The notes under the pieces were generated by a model. It was given only the letters and a program-made list of their open reading frames with translations, searched no databases and was not told where the DNA came from. Positions 1-11,720 of a stretch of 56,101 nt of DNA are shown piece after piece. Each line of letters opens with the position of its first letter. Position 1 is the stretch's first letter. A program made the position numbers and the translations under genes. Source of the stretch: Silicimonas sp. (GTDB lineage: Bacteria; Pseudomonadota; Alphaproteobacteria; Rhodobacterales; Rhodobacteraceae); contig JAJDVJ010000108.1 in assembly GCA_022826205.1 (NCBI GenBank), positions 1-56,101 of the forward strand, given 5' to 3'.

Positions 1-1604
1 GCGTGTGCGGGGAACAGGTTAGCGCGCACTGAGAGGTGATTCATGTAATCGGATCATCCCCGCGTGTGCGGGGAACAGGGATGCACTGCACTGGTGACAG
101 GGTATTCCAACGGATCATCCCCGCGTGTGCGGGGAACAGCATTCAGGATCGCGCCGCAAGCGCGGCACCGCCGGATCATCCCCGCGTGTGCGGGGAACAG
201 GCTTGCTTGGCATACGCCGCCAGCGCCGACGCCGGATCATCCCCGCGTGTGCGGGGAACAGGGAAGGTTCAGACGATACGACATGAACGCCGCCGGATCA
301 TCCCCGCGTGTGCGGGGAACAGGTTAACCATCCGATCCTCAAAACGCCAATGGACGGATCATCCCCGCGTGTGCGGGGAACAGACCGACGCTGAAGGCAA
401 CACGGTCACGCCTTGCGGATCATCCCCGCGTGTGCGGGGAACAGCTTGCAACGCTCTATTATACGCTGCCACACTGCGGATCATCCCCGCGTGTGCGGGG
501 AACAGAGCACGGCCGCAACCGTGCTTTGGGCTACAAACGGATCATCCCCGCGTGTGCGGGGAACAGTCTCGACAAGTCTCCTGAAGCCTCAAGTACACGC
601 GGATCATCCCCGCGTGTGCGGGGAACAGAACCGCCATCAACTGACGTATCGCAAGGAGTCCGGATCATCCCCGCGTGTGCGGGGAACAGTCTGCTGGTGT
701 TCGGCGGTTGTTCTGTCGGTGCGGATCATCCCCGCGTGTGCGGGGAACAGGCCTAACGCGGTCCCGACAGCGGTAGCTCCACCGGATCATCCCCGCGTGT
801 GCGGGGAACAGCAACGAGGAGATCAACACGCGTGTACTAGAGGCGGATCATCCCCGCGTGTGCGGGGAACAGGTTATCAACAAGCTGACTGAACACAATT
901 GAGGCGGATCATCCCCGCGTGTGCGGGGAACAGGTCGCGTCCTCTTGCGCGGAGTCGGCAACGGTCGGATCATCCCCGCGTGTGCGGGGAACAGTGATTT
1001 CGATTGTGATTGTGAGTGGCATTATTCGGATCATCCCCGCGTGTGCGGGGAACAGACGTTATGTTTCTATCTGTAATATTCTGTTATCGGATCATCCCCG
1101 CGTGTGCGGGGAACAGCTCGGAGACACCGAACGGGACTACCTGAACAACGGATCATCCCCGCGTGTGCGGGGAACAGAGACCCGGAAAGGTGACAAATCG
1201 CAAGCTCGGCGGATCATCCCCGCGTGTGCGGGGAACAGTTGCTATTGGTCAGACGTCTCCGGGCTGGAAGCGGATCATCCCCGCGTGTGCGGGGAACAGC
1301 ACGTTATGTTTCATCTGTAATATTCTGTTATCGGATCATCCCCGCGTGTGCGGGGAACAGCGGAGTGCTTTGATGCTGGTATGGCCTCTGGCCGGATCAT
1401 CCCCGCGTGTGCGGGGAACAGACTGCAGCGCATTATAATACGCTGCCAGACTGCGGATCATCCCCGCGTGTGCGGGGAACAGTAGGTCCTGCATATCATT
1501 CTCCTTGCTTGAACCGGATCATCCCCGCGTGTGCGGGGAACAGTCTCTCTCGAAAGCTTCGCGCTCCAGCTGTGCCGGATCATCCCCGCGTGTGCGGGGA
1601 ACAG
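1..1604 (-). CRISPR. Type I-E CRISPR array, 26 full repeats plus one partial
   Basis: A 29-bp repeat starts at 50, 111, 172 and so on to 1576, with a period of 61; the first 17 bases of the window are the end of another copy, so the array continues to the left. Read on the minus strand, as the Cas proteins would use it, each repeat has the hairpin CCCCGC-ACAC-GCGGGG followed by ATGATCCG, the 8-nt handle that Cas6e would leave on the crRNA. All copies look identical. There are 26 spacers, 25 of 32 nt and one of 33 nt (567-599). The leader-side end is 1604, beside cas2, so new spacers should enter there. Perfect repeats far from the leader suggest a maintained array. Two pairs of spacers are related to each other (see findings). 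Confidence 0.99.
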
Positions 1605-1683
1605 TCTGTCTGGAATCTATTGAAACTTCGCCATTTTTCTCAAGTGCGAATTCCCACCGGGTTTTCCGAACCAAGCGGGCGTC
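1605..1683 (-). promoter_or_regulatory. CRISPR leader
   Basis: This 79-bp gap lies between the cas2 stop codon and the first repeat, the usual leader position in type I-E loci. It should hold the array promoter and the site for spacer insertion. A sequence near the repeat, TTTCAATAGATTC on the minus strand, is a two-mismatch fit to the IHF consensus; IHF bends the leader during spacer acquisition in Escherichia coli. The leader role follows from position; the IHF site is only suggestive. Confidence 0.7.
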
Positions 1684-2895
<1,212 letters not shown>

Positions 2896-2899
<4 letters not shown>

Positions 2900-3569
2900 C
2901 CTGACCTGCGGATCAGCATCAGCCCGCAGCCCCACGCCTTGGCCCGGCCGAAGCCCTGTGCCAACGCGGCCAGGAAGGCTGCGGGGTCGGTGATCTCGAT
3001 CTCCCCGCGCATGTCCAGGATCCCGAAGGTGGCTCCTTCGCGCCGCCTTCGGCCCAGCTCCAGAGTCGAATAGCCTTCGGTCACGGTTGAAAGCGGCGCG
3101 TAGCCCTTCTTGAGACCTTGCCCTTTCATCCAGGACTCAGCGGCCTGGGCAGCCAGCCGTTGTCGGGCCTCCGTACGTTCCTTTCCGGCGGGCACCTTGT
3201 GCAGCAGGTCCATGACCACATCCACCCTTCGGCTCCTGCCCTCATCGACGCGACGTGTCCGGGTCGCATTGGCTCGCAGGAGATAGTGCAGCCTGTCGCC
3301 TGTCCGAAGCTGCGGTTCGAACGCCTTGACCTCAGGCGGCAGGAACAGATCGCTTGCGTTTGGGGGTCGTGCGGAGAGCGTCATGAATCGCCCCCTTCCG
3401 TCGTGGCGCCAGAGGAAGTCCCGCTTCCGTGCATGGCTGTCGGAAAAGACAGACCAGATAAGCCGATGGTGGGCATCCGCGGCCATTGCGGGATCATCCG
3501 GGTTCAGGAGCCGAATCAGAGATCTTGCCGAGGCGGCACCGTTCAACGCAAGCCGAGACAGGTACAGCG

Positions 3570-3573
<4 letters not shown>
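2896..3573 (-). CDS. cas6e: Cas6e (CasE), crRNA-processing endonuclease
   Basis: A 225-residue Cas6e. It cuts the repeat at the base of its hairpin and stays bound to the 3' end of the crRNA as part of Cascade. The N-terminal MTLYLSRLALN strand and the HHRLIWSVF segment (about residues 35-43), which carries the catalytic histidine region, are typical. The C-terminal GFGRAKAWGCGLMLIRR is the glycine-rich loop of the RAMP fold. It overlaps cas5e by 4 bp and cas1 by 4 bp. The cognate hairpin is present in the array and, in degenerate form, in the cas3-cas8e gap. Confidence 0.96.
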
Positions 3574-5845
<2,272 letters not shown>

Positions 5846-5849
<4 letters not shown>

Positions 5850-7327
5850 TCCTCATTCCTCTTCTTCCTGGGCCGGGCCGGCAGCTTGAGTTCCAGCGCC
5901 TGGTAGATCTTCTTCGCCAAACTGCCATGGCCGCTGAACGCGCCATGTAGCGACTTGCGCGCTGCCACCGCCCTGATGCGGCGTGTCTCCTGCAACCCGG
6001 CCAAGCCAGGCACGACCCGTTCGTCGAACAGGTCCAGCGCCACCCTTCGCAACTCGGACAGCCAGGCATTTGGGTCGGTGCATGAGCCGTTCGAAAGCGC
6101 GGCGACGCGGTCGACAAAGGGCTGCTGCGTTCGGTCAAAGAACGCCTGCCGAGCCGCGTCCGCAGCCCCGGTCGCGGCTTCGCTCTCCCCCATGCCTTCA
6201 CGAACGCAGACCGCCAGCGCGAATCCCGCCTGCTCGGCGGCCTGGATCATCGCGCTTGCCGAGAGTTCCGCATCCGGCGACAGCGGGAACACGGGTTGCT
6301 CCGACCAGAGGAAGTCCAGCGGTTTCATGTTGTCCATGGCCCAGCCCGCGACGATCAGGTCGACCCGGCGCGCGCCGGGAACCTCCAGGTATCGTTCCAG
6401 GTTCTTTGGACGGCGATGCTTGTCGGATTGCAGGATGACCCCGCGCCAGTTGCGGTAGCCGAACGGTCCGGGTCTGGGATGCATCGGCAGGATCTGTCCC
6501 TTGGCATCAAGGTAGTAGGGCGAGAGACAGTGCACCCACTGCTCGTAGTTCGTGCCATAGGGCCGCTGAATGACGCCCGTCACGGCGTCACCGTCCGAGA
6601 CCAGCCTCAACCGGCGCGGCTGGCCGAAGAACATCTCGGGCGGAGGACCGTATATCGAATCAGCGTCGGGAACCACCACCTGGCCCTCTTCGGAGGTCAC
6701 GGTGGGCCGCATCCAGGGCAGGCGGGACAGCTCATCCGGTTGCAGCGCCGCTCCACAAGGCACGTTGGCCCAGATCAGTGGCCACAGCCCCTCTCCCTTG
6801 GGACGGACAAGCGTGACCATCGGCCCGCCGCCGCGCATCGAGGTGCGGTTTCCCGCGCCACCTGCCGGTGCAAACGCCTGCAGCGTGAACAGCGCCATTG
6901 CTGCAATCGGCAGTGGAAGGGCCTCGTACCGGTTCCGCTTGACCATCAAGTCGGCATTCTTCTTGGCGGCGTTGCCGCCTGCAGAATCGATGAACAACAT
7001 GTCCGGCGGATTCGGCTCGCCCTCCAGCGGCTCGAGATCCTGCAGGAACCGCGACCCGTCTCCAAGCAGGTTGAACGCCGCGCTCAGAGGGGCCATGGCG
7101 TCCCGAAGCGCCTGCTGGTCGGGCGGTTCGAGCCTGTCATCCTCGTCTCCTGGCGGGCAGGCCAGGTATGCCATCCCGATAAGCAGCTCGATGCATGCCA
7201 GGTTCAGGTCCGGACGCGGCCAGGCCAGGCCCAGAACGTCCGGATCGGCAACCTGGTCAGGGCGGACAACCGTCGTGCCGTCACGATGGTGAACCGGGAT
7301 CCAGGGGTCTGACACGAGGTTTAGCAT
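5846..7327 (-). CDS. cas8e: Cas8e (CasA/Cse1), Cascade large subunit
   Basis: A 493-residue Cas8e, the large subunit that reads the PAM and recruits Cas3. The start MLNLVSDPWIPVHHRDG is the family signature. Other recognisable parts are AFNLLGDGSRFLQDLEPLEG, the glycine-rich NRTSMRGGGPMVTLV segment and the C-terminal four-helix part. I place the start at the ATG at 7327, which aligns with known family starts; a TTG three codons upstream (7336) is also possible. It is the first gene of the Cascade operon. The 5' leader holds two hairpins (7346-7362, 7405-7433) and follows a crRNA-like element. Confidence 0.96.
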
Positions 7328-7345
7328 TTCGCTCAATTCTTGGTT

Positions 7346-7362
7346 GATAGGATGGTCCTATC
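7346..7362 (-). promoter_or_regulatory. Perfect hairpin just upstream of cas8e
   Basis: GATAGGA and TCCTATC form a perfect 7-bp stem with a TGG/CCA loop, 18 nt before the cas8e ATG. It lies in the likely 5' untranslated region and may affect ribosome access, or it may be a dyad protein-binding site. No T-tract follows, so it is not a typical terminator. Confidence 0.5.
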
Positions 7363-7387
7363 CCAATATGCCCGGGACAGGACCTGG

Positions 7388-7468
7388 CTAGGGGACTGTA
7401 ATTTGAGAGCCGGACGTCCGACGTCTGGCTCTCGAACCCCATCTAAGCCGAATCAGTTTCGAGTGCAA
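7388..7468 (-). CDS. Possible 26-codon Arg-rich mini-ORF
   Basis: A very strong ribosome-binding sequence, AGGAGGT (7478-7472), is followed 3 nt later by TTG (7468), which opens 26 codons ending in TAG. The reading has six arginines, three of them AGA, a codon usually rare in high-GC genomes. The published CreT toxin RNAs sequester rare tRNAs with a strong ribosome-binding site and rare codons such as AGA, so this could be a CreT-like toxin under control of the neighbouring crRNA-like unit. The start codon and the short spacing are weak points, and it overlaps the promoter candidate and the 7405-7433 hairpin. It may not be translated at all. Confidence 0.2.
   Translation of the reverse strand: MHSKLIRLRWGSRARRRTSGSQITVP
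7405..7433 (-). promoter_or_regulatory. Long hairpin in the cas3-cas8e gap
   Basis: Two 13-nt arms, GAGAGCCGGACGT and ACGTCTGGCTCTC, pair with a single G-T wobble around a 3-nt loop. If the promoter proposed at 7440-7468 is used, transcription would start near 7433, so this hairpin would form the very 5' end of the cas8e mRNA. That could protect the message or act in regulation. No run of T follows on either strand. Confidence 0.5.
7440..7468 (-). promoter_or_regulatory. Candidate promoter for the cas8e-cas2 operon
   Basis: On the minus strand TTGCAC (7468-7463) is followed after 17 bp by TAGATG (7445-7440), a fair sigma-70-type match. It points at cas8e and lies just downstream of the site matched by the crRNA-like spacer. 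This is a pattern match only, without other support. Confidence 0.35.
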
Positions 7469-7488
7469 CCCACCTCCTGTTCTCTGCG

Positions 7489-7512
7489 CTCTCACTCTTC
7501 TAGTATTGACTT
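7489..7512 (-). promoter_or_regulatory. Putative target site (protospacer plus AAG PAM) of the crRNA-like unit
   Basis: On the minus strand AAG (7512-7510) is followed by 21 nt that match the first 21 nt of the spacer-like segment at 7536-7568, with mismatches only at positions 1, 6 and 9. AAG is the classical type I-E PAM, and position 6 is one that Cascade does not read. The match stops after position 21. Partial identity next to a PAM suggests Cascade binding without Cas3 cleavage, that is, repression. Confidence 0.6.
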
Positions 7513-7597
7513 AACCCCGCATGGGCGGGGATCGCCTCGCCCGTGAACTCTCACTCTTCCAGCATTGGCGGATCATACCTTCGCAGGTGTCGCCAAT
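7507..7597 (-). ncRNA. CreR/CreA-like crRNA-like regulatory element
   Basis: On the minus strand, 7569-7597 is a degenerate repeat: a small hairpin ACCT-GCGA-AGGT directly followed by ATGATCCG, identical to the array's crRNA 5' handle; it overlaps the last codons and stop of cas3. A 33-nt spacer-like stretch follows (7536-7568), then a second degenerate repeat (7507-7535) with the stem CCCCGC-CCAT-GCGGGG, the same stem as in the array; 19 of 29 positions agree with the array repeat. Cas6e could therefore release a crRNA-like molecule of nearly standard form. Its spacer partly matches an AAG-flanked site at 7489-7509. Published CreR (autorepression of cas genes) and CreA (antitoxin RNA of CreTA) have this form. 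The match is seen in the sequence; expression and function are inferred. Confidence 0.65.
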
Positions 7598-10104
7598 AAA
7601 CCCAATTTTGAATCGTACCGCAACCCCATTGAAATCCTGCCGTCATCGCCCACCACAGCGATCTGGACCGTCGAACGTCTCCATTCCGGCCAGGATGCCT
7701 TCAAAGCGACAATCTCCGGGGCTTCCTGGTCCACGCTCCCCAGTTTCTCGTAGCGCGCACGGGACATCTGCACCTCTGAACTCTCCCAGCTGTCTGCAAG
7801 CGGTTCGAGGCTCCCGTGAACAACGCGCGCCAGTCGCAACGTGACTTGCGGAATGCCCAGACGGGTCGACAGGCGCTCCTCGTCCCAGACCGTTTGCGCA
7901 GCCGAGAGATAGTCCAGAGGCCGGCCGTCTCGGTGGGTCGTCAGCAGTTGGTTCCTCGCCATCTGCCGCTCGATCATCTCCTTGCCGACACGTTCCTGCT
8001 CGGCGCGGCCCAAGACGTCTGGCACCTCTTCGGCATCCATACCCTGAACCGCCTCAATCAAGTCGCGCAGACCGTCAGGCGCCCGGATCACCCCGGACCT
8101 GAACACGGCGCGTGCCGTACGCCACTGATCCGTCAGCGGATAGATCCAGGCACCGGCTTCCAGCACGCTGTGCAGCCAGCGACCGTCCTCCACCATTTCC
8201 GGGTCCGGGGACAGGACGTGCAGTTTCGGGCCTTGCATCGGTCGGGATTCGGCCGGTCGCAAGTCCATGTGCCGCCAAAGCCGGCCCGCCCTCTGGATCA
8301 ACGAGCCGATCGGGGCGAGGTCGCTGATCATCACGTCGAAATCCAGGTCCAGCGAGGCCTCGACGACCTGCGTCGCGACCAGCACTCCGCCCCGGTGCCC
8401 GTTCCCGTCACGACCGAACCGCGTCTGCAAAGCCTCTTCCTTGCGCAGCCGGTCCGCAACCGTGAAACGCGCGTGGAGCAGGTCCGCCGGGACTCCCCGG
8501 CCTTCCAAGGCCTGCACCGCGGCGACGGCATCATCCACGGCGTTGCGAACCCACACGCAGGCGGCACCTTTCTCCACGCCTTCCCGGATTCGCGCCATGG
8601 CCGTTTCGGCATCCACCCGGTCCACCGCAACGTTCCGGCAGGTCGCCGGCACCGGTGCGGGCGCAAGGGTCCCGACCCGTTTCGAGACGACCGACAGTTG
8701 CGGATAAGCGTCTCCCCCGATCCCCTGAGGCCGCCGTATCCCGAGTCCGTGCTGAAACGCCTCGGCATATCGGTCGCGCATCCTCTTGGGCAACGTGGCC
8801 GTCATGACGATCGCCGAACCGCCCAGCATGGCGTGGAACCTCAGGAGCGAACGCAGCTCCTCCTCCATGTACGGATCATATCCGTGCGCCTCGTCCACGA
8901 TCAGGATCCTGTTCGACAGCGCCCAGAGCCGCAATGTGTTGAACCTCGTCGGCAGGACCGCCAGCAACGCCTGGTCGATGGTTCCGACCCCGAGGTCCGC
9001 GAGAAGGATCCTACGTCGGTCATCGGCAAGCCACTGTCCGCAGGTCACCGGTTCGCCAGGATCGGAGCCGTCATTGCCGAGGATCCTCCGAAACCGCGCG
9101 TTCTGGCGCGCGCGCCCGTGCGAAAGCCCGAGCGACGGTCGGCCCGAGAACAGGTCCGTCGCGACCTTCTCGACCCTCGCTAGCATGGCGTTCGACGTCG
9201 CCATCGTCGGCAGGGCGAAAAACAGCCCGTCACTCTTGCCGGCCCACATCATGCGTGACGCGAGCATGAGCGCCGCCTCGGTCTTCCCTGAGCCGGTCGC
9301 GTCCTCCATCATCACCAGTGTGGGGCCCTCGGGCAGTTCGATCCGGCCCACCGCCTCCTGCATCGGGCGCGGCGACGCCCCTTTGGGCAGGATGGCGGCG
9401 CTCGCACGAGGTTTCGCCTGATGCAACCCGGCTTGCGTGACGGCATGTTTCGCATGACATCGCGCCTTTGCCCAATAGTCAGAAACAGGAACGTCCGCCG
9501 GTTGGCAGTCGAACCACTCCTCATTGGATCCGATCCAGTCGGACTGGACCGTCAGGCCGGAGACCTTCCAACTCAGCGCCTTCGCTTCACCAGAGGAAAG
9601 TCCCTCCAGCGAAGCTTCCGGAAACAGCGTGGCGACCGACGCGATGGCATCGGCTGCCGTCTCCATGCCTTGCGCCCCGATAGCGGACATCCAGCGCCGC
9701 TCAGGAATGCCGCTGCCGTCATCCCGTTCGGGCGGCCCGCCGTGGTGCCCGGCGACCGCGGCACAGAGGGCGCGCCGTGCATTCGGGGATCCGCCGATCA
9801 GTTCTTCCAAAAGGCGGTCGTGGTGCTGAAGCAGCACAAAGCTCAACTGGGAATGATATTCCGCCCGGGCGGCACGGCCCTTGATCTGATCCCGAAAGCT
9901 CTCGCTGAACTTCCCGAGATCGTGCAGAATGATCAGGAACACGATTGCCTGATTCAGGGCGGAAGACCCCGTGACCGGGCGTTTCTCGATCAGGCGATCG
10001 GCAACGGCGCCAACATCCAGCATGTGCCACAGCGCAGGATGAAAGTCGCCGTCGATCTCCTTTCCCGGCCAGGCGGCAATCCCTTTCGCGTCGAGCAAGT
10101 TCAT
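7573..10104 (-). CDS. cas3: Cas3, type I-E helicase-nuclease
   Basis: An 843-residue Cas3 that is recruited by target-bound Cascade, unwinds and degrades the DNA. The N-terminal HD nuclease domain shows LHDLGKF (about residue 60) and AGHHGG (about residue 118). The helicase part shows the Walker A motif ATGSGKTEAAL (about residue 265), DEAHGYDPYMEEE, the TATLP motif III and QRAGRLWRH as motif VI. The start at 10104 has GGAGAGA just upstream. It lies 245 bp before cas8e and is probably a separate transcription unit, or linked through the regulatory gap. Its final codons and stop overlap the first degenerate repeat of the crRNA-like element. Confidence 0.97.
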   Translation of the reverse strand: MNLLDAKGIAAWPGKEIDGDFHPALWHMLDVGAVADRLIEKRPVTGSSALNQAIVFLIILHDLGKFSESFRDQIKGRAARAEYHSQLSFVLLQHHDRLLEELIGGSPNARRALCAAVAGHHGGPPERDDGSGIPERRWMSAIGAQGMETAADAIASVATLFPEASLEGLSSGEAKALSWKVSGLTVQSDWIGSNEEWFDCQPADVPVSDYWAKARCHAKHAVTQAGLHQAKPRASAAILPKGASPRPMQEAVGRIELPEGPTLVMMEDATGSGKTEAALMLASRMMWAGKSDGLFFALPTMATSNAMLARVEKVATDLFSGRPSLGLSHGRARQNARFRRILGNDGSDPGEPVTCGQWLADDRRRILLADLGVGTIDQALLAVLPTRFNTLRLWALSNRILIVDEAHGYDPYMEEELRSLLRFHAMLGGSAIVMTATLPKRMRDRYAEAFQHGLGIRRPQGIGGDAYPQLSVVSKRVGTLAPAPVPATCRNVAVDRVDAETAMARIREGVEKGAACVWVRNAVDDAVAAVQALEGRGVPADLLHARFTVADRLRKEEALQTRFGRDGNGHRGGVLVATQVVEASLDLDFDVMISDLAPIGSLIQRAGRLWRHMDLRPAESRPMQGPKLHVLSPDPEMVEDGRWLHSVLEAGAWIYPLTDQWRTARAVFRSGVIRAPDGLRDLIEAVQGMDAEEVPDVLGRAEQERVGKEMIERQMARNQLLTTHRDGRPLDYLSAAQTVWDEERLSTRLGIPQVTLRLARVVHGSLEPLADSWESSEVQMSRARYEKLGSVDQEAPEIVALKASWPEWRRSTVQIAVVGDDGRISMGLRYDSKLGLLATPAKV

Positions 10105-10604
10105 TCTCTCCGATTAGGCCCTTTGAGCCTGACCCAAGGACAGGCGAATGTCGACATTCCTTCGGGCCACCGACTCTGCCGACCCGCAGTTCGTATAAAG
10201 CGGGCGCACCTCGAATCATGCATCAGGCCCTGGATCGGGTTCCTTGTGCCTGCCGTGCCAAATCCGACTGTGAGACACCCTGTTCGAGATTGTGCTTCAA
10301 CAACACTCCGGTGATCCATCCATGCATCCGTAGCCCTCCCAATTTCCGTCCGACTTCGTCACCTCAGCGGTCCGGGTGCGCAGGCAATGATAAGCCAAAT
10401 GTTGTGGGCTTTGGACTGCCACAAACGCAATCAGTTGCCGCGATGCAGCCATAGGGTCCAAGGCGTTCGTTCGCGCAATGCTTTCCTCCGCCATGATGTC
10501 ATGCAGTTTCTGCATCTGTCATTCCGCCTCCCTTGCCGTTCTACGCAGCCGCCAACATGCTGAATCCTCACGTTACGACATGGCTGACTGCCCGGCACCT
10601 GCGA
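10105..10604. other. 500-bp gap between cas3 and the recombinase pair
   Basis: No convincing gene is seen. A minus-strand open frame of 72 codons at 10297-10515 (MQKLHDIMAEESIARTNALD at its start) is not recognisable and its nearest ribosome-binding-like sequence is 13 nt away. The cas3 promoter should lie in the part next to 10104. A 9-bp sequence, GCACCTGCG at 10595-10603, recurs inverted at 12944-12952 on the far side of the recombinase genes. Confidence 0.5.
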
Positions 10605-11720
10605 TCATCCGCACGACAGCAATTCGGAAATCCGCACCCCGATGCGCTCCGCCGCCGCCTCGACCTCCCGGTCCGCGACGTGAGTGTAGCGAAGGGTCAT
10701 CGAGGAGTCGCGGTGACCGAGCAACCTTGACACGACCGGCAGCGGAACGCCCTCGATCACGCACTGGCTGGCGAAGCTGCGGCGGAGATCGTGCAGGCGC
10801 ACGTCCTCGATTCCGATCTCCCGCCGGATCTCCTGCCAGAGAGGGAGATTCCCGTGGACGGGCCTCTCCGGTCTCACCGGCGACGGAAACAGGAACTCTC
10901 CGGGGGCGGCGGCCATGCGCCTCTCGACGACCTCGCGGGCCTCGGGGCTCAGGAACACCGTCCGCGGACCCGTCTTGCTGTCCTCGAGCCTGAGGCGGTC
11001 CCCGTCGACCTCGCGCCTCCTGAGGCGGACGATCTCGAGCTTGCGGCAGCCCGTGAGCAGCAGAAGGCGCAGGATGTCGGCCTGCGCGCACATGCCGCCC
11101 CCGGTTCGCCGGTCAAGCGCCTCGTTCAGTTGCCGGATCTCCTCCCGGGACAGGAACCGCGAAATCTTCGGTCGCCGGTTCGAACGGACGGACGCCGCCG
11201 GGTTCGACGCGATCAGGCCGCGCTCGATGGCGAACTTCAGGCTCTGGCGCAGGATCCGCAGGGCGTTGTTCGCGCCGCCAGGCGCGGATCGGCTGTAATC
11301 GTCGAACCACTCCTGAACGCCTTGCCGCGTGATCCTGTCAATCCGCAGCGACCCGAATTCGGGCAGGAGCCTGCTCGCCAGGACGAGGTCCCGGCTCTTG
11401 ACCGTTGTCGGCTTGCATCTGTCGAGCCAGGACTTTCGCCAGACGCCCATGGCGAACTCCTGGTAGGTTCCGACATCCTTGGCGGGCTCTACCCCTTCGA
11501 CCTGCAGCCGAAGGCACTCCCTGCGTGCGTCGTCCACGGAAACCAGCTCGACCCGGCCAAGCGACACCTTCCGCCCGCCGATGGCGCAGGTCCAGGTTCT
11601 TGTGCCCGACGGGTAGACGCGAACGCTCAGTGAAGGAACCGCCTTGTCGTGCACCGAATATTCGCTCTTGGCGGTCTTGAGGCGCATCGCGCGGGCGTCT
11701 GTCAGCTTGACTCGGGTCAT
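10605..11720 (-). CDS. Tyrosine recombinase/integrase, second of a pair
   Basis: A 371-residue tyrosine recombinase with a C-terminal phage-integrase domain. The catalytic set is visible: Arg in TGCRKLEIVRLRR, HDLRRSFAS (His-x-x-Arg), LGHRDSSMTLRYTH (His and the nucleophilic Tyr). The N-terminus MTRVKLTDARAMRLKTAK resembles the DUF4102 arm-binding region of integrases. The ATG at 11720 has GGGAGGGAG just upstream; an open frame continues to 12293 but only as a second reading of the partner gene. Start and partner stop overlap as ATGA. The pair probably belongs to a mobile element; no cognate element body is obvious on either side. Confidence 0.93.
   Translation of the reverse strand: MTRVKLTDARAMRLKTAKSEYSVHDKAVPSLSVRVYPSGTRTWTCAIGGRKVSLGRVELVSVDDARRECLRLQVEGVEPAKDVGTYQEFAMGVWRKSWLDRCKPTTVKSRDLVLASRLLPEFGSLRIDRITRQGVQEWFDDYSRSAPGGANNALRILRQSLKFAIERGLIASNPAASVRSNRRPKISRFLSREEIRQLNEALDRRTGGGMCAQADILRLLLLTGCRKLEIVRLRRREVDGDRLRLEDSKTGPRTVFLSPEAREVVERRMAAAPGEFLFPSPVRPERPVHGNLPLWQEIRREIGIEDVRLHDLRRSFASQCVIEGVPLPVVSRLLGHRDSSMTLRYTHVADREVEAAAERIGVRISELLSCG

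Noticed and set aside
7381-7440. tRNA-like stretch with a GC-rich hairpin followed by CGAACCCC
   Set aside because: There is no D-arm, anticodon arm or acceptor stem in the right places; it is explained by the simple hairpin 7405-7433.
9421-10314. Plus-strand frame of 297 codons opposite cas3
   Set aside because: It is the antisense of cas3, with no family match and only the composition of a high-GC shadow frame.
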